From Streptomyces physcomitrii (GTDB lineage: Bacteria > Actinomycetota > Actinomycetes > Streptomycetales > Streptomycetaceae), in assembly GCF_012273655.1 (NCBI RefSeq), contig NZ_JAAWWP010000009.1:62001-126000 (forward strand): DNA of 64,000 nucleotides, read 5' to 3'. Shown piece by piece: positions 42,332 through 49,039 of the stretch (its first letter is position 1; the number at the start of each line of letters is the position of its first letter). Position numbers and translations under genes: made by a program. The notes below the pieces were generated by a model. The model was not told where the DNA came from. It saw only the letters and a list, made by a program, of their open reading frames with translations, and searched no databases.

Positions 42332-43174
42332 ATGGAGAGCACCCGCGGTCCCCAGGCCCGCCCGCCGCAGCCCACCGCCGACGCGCCCGCAGCCGAGCAG
42401 GGCCACGCCGCGCTTCCGCTGCCGGGCGGCCGGTTCCTGGCCGGCCGCACCGCACTCGTCACCGGGGCGGCCAGCGGCATCGGGCGCTCCTGCGCCTACG
42501 CCCTCGCCGCCGCCGGGGCCCATGTCCACGTTGTCGACCGCGCCGCGGACGAGGCCAAGGCGGTCGCCGAGGAGACCGGCGGCACCGTGCACGCGGTCGA
42601 CCTCGCCGACCCCGAGGCGGTGGACGCCCTGCCCGCCGAGATCGACATCGTGGTCAACAACGCGGGCTTCCAGCACATCGCCCCCCTGCACGAGTTCCCG
42701 CCCGAGCGCTTCACCGCCATCCAGCGCGTGATGGTGGAGGCCCCCTTCCGCATCCTGCGCCGGACCCTGCCCCATATGTACGACCGCGGCTGGGGCCGGA
42801 TCGTCAACATCTCCTCCGTCCACGGGCTGCGCGCCTCCCCGTTCAAGTCCGCGTACGTCACCGCCAAGCACGCCCTCGAAGGGCTGAGCAAGGTGACCGC
42901 CCTGGAGGGCGCCCTGCACGGGGTCACCAGCAACTGCCTGTGCCCCGGCTATGTCCGCACCCCCCTGGTGACCGAGCAGATCGCCGCCCAGTCCCGCGCG
43001 CACGGCATCCCCGAGGCGCAGGTCCTCGACGAGGTCCTGCTCGCCACCTCCGCCGTGAAGCGGCTGGTGGAACCCGAGGAGGTGGCCGGCGCCGCCCTGT
43101 GGCTCTGCGGCCCGCTCAGCGCCTCGGTCACCGGCATGTCCCTGCCCATGGACGGCGGCTGGACGGCCCGCTGA
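42332..43174 (+). CDS. 3-hydroxybutyrate dehydrogenase-like short-chain dehydrogenase
   Basis: 280 residues from ATG 42332. NAD motif TALVTGAASGIGRSCAYAL (about residues 40-58), NNAG, catalytic Ser in NISSVHG and YxxxK in SAYVTAKHAL (about 177-186). The HGLRASPFKSAYVTAKH sequence and CPGYVRTPLVTEQI fit D-3-hydroxybutyrate dehydrogenases, which oxidise 3-hydroxybutyrate to acetoacetate. The N-terminal 30 residues are Pro/Ala-rich. It is followed by an MHS-family carrier and then a GAF/PucR regulator, a probable uptake-oxidation-regulation unit for a small hydroxy or keto acid. Confidence 0.85.
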   Translation: MESTRGPQARPPQPTADAPAAEQGHAALPLPGGRFLAGRTALVTGAASGIGRSCAYALAAAGAHVHVVDRAADEAKAVAEETGGTVHAVDLADPEAVDALPAEIDIVVNNAGFQHIAPLHEFPPERFTAIQRVMVEAPFRILRRTLPHMYDRGWGRIVNISSVHGLRASPFKSAYVTAKHALEGLSKVTALEGALHGVTSNCLCPGYVRTPLVTEQIAAQSRAHGIPEAQVLDEVLLATSAVKRLVEPEEVAGAALWLCGPLSASVTGMSLPMDGGWTAR

Positions 43175-43298
43175 ACCATCGCCGCCCCTGAACACCCGTA
43201 CCACCGAAGGCTTTTCACCCGCTCCCCGCACCGGTCGCGGCCGCCCCGCGCACCCGGACACCCGCACCCCCGTCCCCTCCCCGAGAACGGTGACACCC

Positions 43299-44705
43299 AT
43301 GGCCAGCGCTCCCGCCGACGCCGGACCCCCCGGCACCGCACCCACCAGCCCCCGGGCCCTGCGCAAGGTCGTCGCAGCCAGCCTCATCGGTACCACCGTG
43401 GAGTGGTACGACTACTTCCTGTACGGATCAGCCGCCGCCCTGGTCTTCGGCAAGGTCTTCTTCCCGGAGTCCGACCCGCTCACCGGCACCCTGCTCTCCT
43501 TCCTCACCTACGCCATCGGCTTCGCCGCCCGGCCGCTCGGCGCCCTGGTCTTCGGGCACTACGGCGACCGGATCGGCCGCAAGAAGCTTCTGGTCGTCAG
43601 CCTGCTGATGATGGGCGGCGCCACCACCCTGATCGGCTGCGTCCCCGGCTACAACACCATCGGCATCGCGGCGCCCATCCTGCTCACCCTGCTCCGGGTG
43701 GTGCAGGGCTTCGCCCTCGGCGGCGAGTGGGGCGGGGCGGTGCTCCTGGTCTCCGAGCACGGTGACGCCCGGCGCCGCGGCTTCTGGGCCTCCTGGCCGC
43801 AGGGCGGCGCCCCCGCCGGAAACCTCATCGCGGTCGGGGTGCTCTCGCTGATGACCACCCTGCTCAGCGACGAGGCCTTCAACAGCTGGGGCTGGCGGGT
43901 GCCCTTCCTGTTCTCCGCGGTCCTGGTCGGCATCGGCATGTGGATCCGGCTCGCGGTCGACGAGTCCCCGCTGTTCAAGGAGGCGCTGGCCCGCTCCGAG
44001 CGCCGCAAGGCCGAGCAGGGCGCCGTCGAGCAGCCGCCGATGCTGGCGGTGGTGCGCCACCACTGGCGGGACATCCTGGTCGCCATGGGCGCCCGGATGG
44101 CGGAGAACATCTCGTACTACCTGATCACCACCTTCGTCCTCGCCTACTGCGTGGACCACCTCGAACTCGGCAAGCAGACCGCGCTGAACGCCGTACTGAT
44201 CGGCTCCGCCGTGCAGTTCTGCCTCATCCCGCTCTTCGGCGCGCTCTCCGACCGGGTGGGCCGCAAACCGGTCTACTTCGTGGGCGCCCTCGGCGTCGGC
44301 GTCTGGACCTGGTTCTTCTTCGCCCTCCTGGACACCAAGTCCTTCCCCGCGCTGGTCCTCGCGGTCACCGTCGGACTGGTCTTCCACAGCGCGATGTACG
44401 CCCCGCAGGCCGCCTTCTTCTCCGAGCTGTTCGCGACCCGGATGCGGTACTCGGGGGCCTCCATCGGCGCCCAGTTCTCCTCCGTCGCGGCCGGGGCGCC
44501 CGCCCCGCTGATCGCCACCGCCCTGCTCTCCGGCTACGGCACCTCCACCCCGATCTCGGTCTATATGACGCTGGCCGCCGTGCTCACCCTGGTGGCCCTG
44601 CTCGCCGCCCGGGAGACCCGCGGCCGGGACCTGGCCGCGGTGGAACCCGGCGCGCCCGAGGATGTCCGCCCGACGGCCGGGAAGGCGGCCGTCACCCGCA
44701 GGTGA
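43299..44705 (+). CDS. MHS-family major facilitator transporter
   Basis: 468 residues with twelve predicted membrane helices. Family hallmarks: GTTVEWYDYFLYGSAAALVF (about residues 32-51), RPLGALVFGHYGDRIGRKKLL (about 84-104), QGFALGGEWGGAVLLVSEH (about 143-161), and YAPQAAFFSELFATRMRYSGASIGAQ (about 371-396). MHS carriers symport small acids or betaines with protons (KgtP, ShiA, ProP). Together with the SDR gene 124 bp upstream, uptake of 3-hydroxybutyrate or a similar acid is the best guess. ATG 43299 or GTG 43290 may be the start. Confidence 0.9.
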   Translation: MASAPADAGPPGTAPTSPRALRKVVAASLIGTTVEWYDYFLYGSAAALVFGKVFFPESDPLTGTLLSFLTYAIGFAARPLGALVFGHYGDRIGRKKLLVVSLLMMGGATTLIGCVPGYNTIGIAAPILLTLLRVVQGFALGGEWGGAVLLVSEHGDARRRGFWASWPQGGAPAGNLIAVGVLSLMTTLLSDEAFNSWGWRVPFLFSAVLVGIGMWIRLAVDESPLFKEALARSERRKAEQGAVEQPPMLAVVRHHWRDILVAMGARMAENISYYLITTFVLAYCVDHLELGKQTALNAVLIGSAVQFCLIPLFGALSDRVGRKPVYFVGALGVGVWTWFFFALLDTKSFPALVLAVTVGLVFHSAMYAPQAAFFSELFATRMRYSGASIGAQFSSVAAGAPAPLIATALLSGYGTSTPISVYMTLAAVLTLVALLAARETRGRDLAAVEPGAPEDVRPTAGKAAVTRR

Positions 44706-44747
44706 GGGGCGAGGAGGGGGTCGCCGCCGCTCCGGGCCCCTCCCGTC

Positions 44748-44832
44748 TGACAGATGGCAGGTGACAGATGACGGATGACGATCATTGAAATCTGTCATCT
44801 GTCATCTGTCATCCGTCATCTGATGCCTGTCG
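44748..44832. repeat. Heptamer arrays in opposite orientation forming a long inverted repeat
   Basis: Left side: TGACAGA, TGGCAGG, TGACAGA, TGACGGA, TGACGAT from 44748 to 44782. Right side: TCTGTCA three times, TCCGTCA, TCTGATG, CCTGTCG from 44791 to 44832. The right heptamer is the complement of the left, around an 8-bp AT-rich centre. It lies between the transporter and its predicted GAF/PucR regulator. Confidence 0.85.
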
Positions 44833-44869
44833 GCCGCTCCGGCCCCCTCCCCGCCCCCGCTCTGACACG

Positions 44870-46852
44870 ATGGCCCGCACCATGCGCGAACCCGCCCCCG
44901 CCCTCGCCCCCCACCTGCGCAGGCTGCTCGACCTCCTCGACCGGGACGCGCCCGCGGAGGACTTCGGCGCCCTGCTCGCCGCCGCCCGCGGCGAGGGCCT
45001 GCGCCCGCCCGCCCTGGACACCCTCGAAGGAGCCGCGCAGACCGCCCTGCGCATCCGCCGCACCCTGCACCAGCACCGGCGCCGGGAGGCCGAGCTCTCC
45101 GCCCTCTTCGACACCGCCGGGGACCTCGCCGCCCTGCGCGAACTCGACGCCGTACTGCGCTCCATCGTCCGCCGCGCCCGCACCCTGCTCGGCACCGACA
45201 CCGCGTACCTCACGCTCCCCGACGAGGCCGCGGGCGACACCTATATGCGGGTCACCGACGGCAGCGTCTCCCCGGTCTTCCAGAACCTGCGCCTGGAGCT
45301 CGGCGAGGGCCTCGGCGGGCTCGTCGCGCAGACCGCCCGGCCCTACGCCACCGCCGACTACCCGACCGACAGCCGCTTCCGGCACACCTCGAACATCGAC
45401 AACGGGGTGAGCGAGGAGGGCCTGGTCGCCATCCTCGGGGTGCCGCTGCTGCTCGGCTCGGACGCGGCGGAGGGCGGCAAGGTGATCGGCGTCCTCTTCG
45501 CCGCGGACCGCTCGCCGCGGTCCTTCAGCCCCGAGGAGGTGGCGCTGCTCGGCTCCCTCGCCGCGCACGCCGCCATCGCCATCGACACCGCGCACGCCAT
45601 CGAGAACGCCCGCCGGGCACTGGCCGAACTCGCCGAGGCCAACGCCGTCATCCGGGAGCACTCCGCCGCCATGCAGCGGGCCGAGGAGGCCCACGACCGG
45701 CTCAGCGACCTGGTGCTCGGCGGCGGCGACATCGCGGACGTGGCCGCCGCCGTCGCCTCCCTCTTCCGCGGCCCGATCACCATCCACGACCCCGAGGGCC
45801 GCACCCTCGCCGCGGTCGGCGGCACCGGGGGCGGGGCCTACCGGGGCGCCGTCGCGGCGCCCTTCGCCACCCGCGCCGCCGAGGAGTCGCGGGCCGCGGG
45901 CCGCGCGGTGTACCGGGACGGCCGCTGGGTGTGCGCGGTGCTCGCCGGGGCCCAGCTCCTCGGCTCCCTGGTGCTGCACGAGCGGGCCGAGCTGAGCGAC
46001 CCGGACCGCCGCCTCTTCGAACGCGCCGGGGTGGTGACGGCGCTCCTCCTGCTGCTGCGCCGCTCCGTCGCGGAGACCGAGAACCGGGTACGCGGCGAAC
46101 TGGTCGCCGATCTCCTCGCCGCCCCCGACCGCGATCCGGACGGACTCGTCGCCCGCGGTCACCGGCTCGGCCTCGACCTCACCCGCCCCCTCCTGGTGCT
46201 CGCCGCCGAGGCCCCCGCCGAGAGCCGTGCCCGGCTCGCCGCGGCGGCCCCGCAGTACCTCTTCGGCGGCGAGGGCATCGGTGCCGAGCACGGCCAGCGC
46301 GTCGTCCTGCTGCTGCCGTACGAGGGCACCGAGCCCGGCAGCGCCGCCCGCGCCGCCGCGGCGGACCTCAGCCACCGGCTCGGCGTCCCGGTCACCGTGG
46401 CCGGGGCGGGCCCGGCGGCCGGTCCGCCCGAGCTGGCCGAGGCGCACGCCGAGGCGGTGCGCTGCCTGCGGGCCCTGCACATCCTCGGGCGGACCGGCGA
46501 GGGCGCCTGCGCGGCGGAGCTGGGCTTCCTCGGGGTGCTGCTCGGCGACAGCCACGACGTCGACGGCTTCGTACGGGCGGCGCTCGGCGCGCTGCTCGCC
46601 TACGACCGGCGCCGGGGGACCGAGCTGGTGCGCACCCTGGGGGCCTACTTCGCCTCCGGTGGCAGCCTGACCCGTACCAAGGACGTTCTGCACGTGCACG
46701 TCAACACGGTGGTGCAGCGGCTCGACCGGATCGGCGCCCTGCTCGGCAAGGACTGGAACAGCCCCGAGCGGGCCTTGGAACTCCAACTCGCCCTGCGGCT
46801 GCACCAGTTGGCGGAGGGCTCACCGGACTCACCCCCGGCCGCGGAATCCTGA
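44870..46852 (+). CDS. GAF-domain PucR/CdaR-family regulator
   Basis: 660 residues. A short helical N-terminus precedes a GAF domain (about residues 90-250; TDTAYLTLPDEAAGDTYMRV, FRHTSNIDN, LVAILGVPLLL). A middle PucR-type region (about 280-560) and a C-terminal PucR-type HTH (about 590-650; ASGGSLTRTKDVLHVHVNTVVQRLDRI) follow. Such regulators activate purine, sugar-acid or aromatic catabolism genes on binding an effector, usually a nearby transport and oxidation operon. Here that operon would be the SDR and MHS genes. The heptamer array is just upstream of this gene. A 25-bp direct repeat overlaps its stop codon. Confidence 0.87.
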   Translation: MARTMREPAPALAPHLRRLLDLLDRDAPAEDFGALLAAARGEGLRPPALDTLEGAAQTALRIRRTLHQHRRREAELSALFDTAGDLAALRELDAVLRSIVRRARTLLGTDTAYLTLPDEAAGDTYMRVTDGSVSPVFQNLRLELGEGLGGLVAQTARPYATADYPTDSRFRHTSNIDNGVSEEGLVAILGVPLLLGSDAAEGGKVIGVLFAADRSPRSFSPEEVALLGSLAAHAAIAIDTAHAIENARRALAELAEANAVIREHSAAMQRAEEAHDRLSDLVLGGGDIADVAAAVASLFRGPITIHDPEGRTLAAVGGTGGGAYRGAVAAPFATRAAEESRAAGRAVYRDGRWVCAVLAGAQLLGSLVLHERAELSDPDRRLFERAGVVTALLLLLRRSVAETENRVRGELVADLLAAPDRDPDGLVARGHRLGLDLTRPLLVLAAEAPAESRARLAAAAPQYLFGGEGIGAEHGQRVVLLLPYEGTEPGSAARAAAADLSHRLGVPVTVAGAGPAAGPPELAEAHAEAVRCLRALHILGRTGEGACAAELGFLGVLLGDSHDVDGFVRAALGALLAYDRRRGTELVRTLGAYFASGGSLTRTKDVLHVHVNTVVQRLDRIGALLGKDWNSPERALELQLALRLHQLAEGSPDSPPAAES

Positions 46853-46900
46853 GCCGGTCGCCACCCGCATACGGACCGGCCGCGGAATCCTGAGCCGGTC
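46835..46900 (+). repeat. 25-bp perfect direct repeat spanning the PucR-type gene's end
   Basis: Copies at 46835-46859 and 46876-46900 (41-bp period) are identical; each contains GCGGAATCCTGAGCCGG. The first copy includes the stop codon at 46850-46852. Confidence 0.8.
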
Positions 46901-46926
46901 CGCGGCCGGGAGGCGGCGTCACACAA

Positions 46927-46963
46927 CCGACCCCGGAACCGGCGCAGTTGGTTCCGGGGTCGG
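46927..46963. terminator. 14-bp hairpin terminator between the convergent PucR-type and lexA genes
   Basis: CCGACCCCGGAACC (46927-46940) and its complement at 46950-46963 form a perfect stem with a 9-nt loop. Placement between two convergent genes suits a bidirectional terminator. Confidence 0.8.
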
Positions 46964-47004
46964 CAGGGACGGCGCACGGTGGCGCCGGGGCCGGGAGAGG
47001 GAGG

Positions 47005-47799
47005 TCAGACGCGGCGCAGGACCGCGACCACCTTGCCGAGGATGGTGGCCTCGTCGCCGTTGATGGGCTGGTAGGCCGTGTTGTGGGGGAGCAGCCAGAC
47101 ATGGCCGTCCTCCCGCTTGAAGCGCTTGACGGTGGCCTCGCCCTCCAGCATGGCCGCCACGATGTCGCCGTTCTCCGCGACCGGCTGGCGGCGCACCGTC
47201 ACCCAGTCCCCGTCGCAGATCGCGGCGTCGATCATCGAGTCGCCGACCACCTTCAGCACGAACAGCTCGCCGTCGCCGACCAGTTGGCGGGGGAGCGGGA
47301 AGACGTCCTCGACGGACTCCTCCGCGAGGATCGGGCCACCCGCGGCGATCCGGCCGACCAGCGGTACATACGAGGCGGCGGGCTTGCCGCTGGTGTCGGT
47401 GGGCTGCACGCTCGGCGTGTCCGAGCCGCGGACCTCGTAGGCGCGCGGGCGGTGCGGGTCGCGGCGCAGGAAGCCCTTGCGCTCCAGGGCCATCAGCTGG
47501 TGGGCCACCGAGGAGGTGCTGGACAGGCCGACGGCCTGGCCGATCTCGCGCATCGACGGCGGGTACCCCCGGCGCTGCACGGAGTCGCGGATCACCTCGA
47601 TCACCCGCCGCTGGCGGTCGGTGAGCCCCGAGCTGTCTGCCCTGATCCCGGGTGGCCTGCCGGGCAGGGAGCGCGCGGGGCGCGTCCCCTCCTGCGGTGC
47701 CTGGTTCCTCGCTGCGTCGTTCATGGCATGCACCGGCTCGAATCGGCCCGGGGAACGGTCCTGGGCAGTGATGGCTGCACTGTCTGCGCTGGTGGTCAC
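47005..47799 (-). CDS. lexA: SOS repressor LexA
   Basis: 264 residues from GTG 47799. N-terminal winged helix (LTDRQRRVIEVIRDSVQRRGY; EIGQAVGLSSTSSVAHQL, about residues 60-110). The self-cleavage site is Ala-Gly in VGRIAAGGPI (about 150). Catalytic Ser is in VVGDSM and Lys in GEATVKRF, the usual dyad. RecA filaments on single-stranded DNA trigger cleavage and SOS induction. A GAGAGGGG ribosome site precedes GTG 47799; ATG 47817 is an alternative start. A near-consensus LexA box lies 63 bp upstream, so it should repress itself. Confidence 0.95.
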   Translation of the reverse strand: MTTSADSAAITAQDRSPGRFEPVHAMNDAARNQAPQEGTRPARSLPGRPPGIRADSSGLTDRQRRVIEVIRDSVQRRGYPPSMREIGQAVGLSSTSSVAHQLMALERKGFLRRDPHRPRAYEVRGSDTPSVQPTDTSGKPAASYVPLVGRIAAGGPILAEESVEDVFPLPRQLVGDGELFVLKVVGDSMIDAAICDGDWVTVRRQPVAENGDIVAAMLEGEATVKRFKREDGHVWLLPHNTAYQPINGDEATILGKVVAVLRRV

Positions 47800-47861
47800 G
47801 TCGGCCCCTCTCGGCATCTTCTCCCTGGTTGGACAACGGTAGTTGCTTTCGAAAGGTTGCG

Positions 47862-47877
47862 CCAAACACACGTTCGA
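47862..47877 (-). promoter_or_regulatory. LexA box
   Basis: CCAAACACACGTTCGA is a two-mismatch version of the actinobacterial consensus TCGAACRNRYGTTCGA, upstream of lexA. Confidence 0.6.
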
Positions 47878-48130
47878 GTGAAAAAGTGCAGATTACCTGA
47901 CGTGATCATGTGCACCGGTGTAGGGAACCCCTCCCGGGAGGCGTCCGGGCCCGTCGAGTACGCTGCACCGCCGTGACCGGGGCCGCCGCCCCGCCCCTCG
48001 GCCGGGGCAAGTCTGCCACCCGGCGGGCCCCGGGATCCGTACCGCCCCGCGGAAGCGGCGCCCGCCCGTCGCCCCGTGCTGCCGGTGGGTGACCCGGCGT
48101 GCGCGGCACGTTCCCAACTCCCCGCGGCGA

Positions 48131-48177
48131 CACGCGAGATGGCGTGCAAATTCGCGCCGCGACACCACATCTAGTGG
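48131..48177 (+). promoter_or_regulatory. Pair of NrdR boxes
   Basis: The stronger site is ACACCACATCTAGTGG at 48162-48177 (palindrome ACCAC-ATCTA-GTGGT). A weaker palindrome CACGC-GAGATG-GCGTG begins exactly 31 bp upstream (48131-48146). Paired boxes about 31 bp apart are how NrdR sites are arranged in Streptomyces. Confidence 0.6.
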
Positions 48178-48319
48178 TTGGATTGCGGCAGCGGCCCAGA
48201 AGTTGTGCTGAGTGGTCGTGGAGTACCGGCGGGATCGCCTATGCTGGGCACTGCTTCCGAGGGGCCTCAACGGCCCCTCGGTGTCGAGGATTCGTGCGTG
48301 CGAAGGAGCGTCGAGAGTT

Positions 48320-48874
48320 ATGCACTGCCCCTTCTGCAGGCACCCCGACAGCCGTGTGGTCGACAGCAGGACCACCGACGACGGCACCTCCATCAGGAGG
48401 CGCCGCCAGTGCCCCGACTGCTCGCGGCGGTTCACCACCGTCGAGACCTGTTCACTGATAGTGATCAAACGCAGCGGCGTCACCGAACCGTTCAGCCGCA
48501 CCAAGGTGATCAACGGGGTGCGGAAAGCCTGCCAGGGCCGTCCGGTCACCGAGGACGCCCTCGCGCAGCTCGGGCAGCGCGTCGAAGAGGCCGTGCGTGC
48601 CACCGGCAGTGCCGAGCTGACGACCCACGACGTGGGCCTCGCCATACTCGGCCCGCTGCAGGAACTCGACCTCGTCGCCTATCTGCGGTTCGCGTCCGTC
48701 TACCGGGCGTTCGACTCGCTGGAGGACTTCGAGGCCGCCATCGTCGAACTGAGGAACGGCCTCGCGCGCGGTTCCGCCGCCCGGCAGGAGGATGCCGGAC
48801 GGTCACGCGAGGCGAGCGACAGTGGACACGGGGTGACCGACGGCGCCCCCGTGTCTGCGGCGACGGCCGACTGA
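48320..48874 (+). CDS. nrdR: Transcriptional repressor NrdR
   Basis: 184 residues. N-terminal zinc ribbon CPFC (3-6) and CPDC (31-34), then an ATP-cone domain (about 49-140; IKRSGVTEPFSRTKVINGVRKAC). It senses nucleotides and represses ribonucleotide reductase genes. The C-terminus extends about 30 residues past the family core. ATG 48320 is reached after GAAGGAG at 11 bp and GAGAG at 2 bp. It is co-transcribed with nrdJ, the standard arrangement. Confidence 0.96.
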   Translation: MHCPFCRHPDSRVVDSRTTDDGTSIRRRRQCPDCSRRFTTVETCSLIVIKRSGVTEPFSRTKVINGVRKACQGRPVTEDALAQLGQRVEEAVRATGSAELTTHDVGLAILGPLQELDLVAYLRFASVYRAFDSLEDFEAAIVELRNGLARGSAARQEDAGRSREASDSGHGVTDGAPVSAATAD

Positions 48875-48886
48875 CCGCACGCCCCG

Positions 48887-48905
48887 CCGCCCGTCAAGCG
48901 GGCGG
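48887..48905 (+). promoter_or_regulatory. Small hairpin between nrdR and nrdJ
   Basis: CCGCCCG and CGGGCGG form a 7-bp stem with a 5-nt loop, 13 bp after nrdR's stop; it may modulate read-through into nrdJ. Confidence 0.4.
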
Positions 48906-49039
48906 TGAAGGGGCAGGTCGTCGGCGCAGGAAGGTTTTGCTGCGGGCGGGCTCAGTGATGCCCGCGGCATCGATTCAACAATGTGTCACGGGAAGAACGC
49001 GGCACTTCGGGGCGTTATCGCCCGGTACAGGGAGGCGGC

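Larger units (their letters stand above)
47800..48319. other. 520-bp divergent control region of lexA and nrdRJ
   Basis: Contains a LexA box for lexA (47862-47877) and a pair of NrdR boxes before nrdR (48131-48177), and TATGCT at 48240-48245 as a possible nrdR -10. No gene recognised. Confidence 0.5.

Noticed and set aside
44706..44869. Heptamer array as a simple terminator of the transporter gene
   Set aside because: The mirrored arrays are imperfect and AT-centred, not a GC stem, and similar short steps are not a usual terminator in this window; a terminator role cannot be fully excluded.
47855..47870. TTGCG-CCAAA-CACAC near lexA as another IclR site
   Set aside because: Only the left half matches, and the interval overlaps the LexA box.
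48900..49039. Cobalamin riboswitch before nrdJ
   Set aside because: The gap is too short, and I see no B12-box sequence; the B12 riboswitch in Streptomyces is known before the class I genes.
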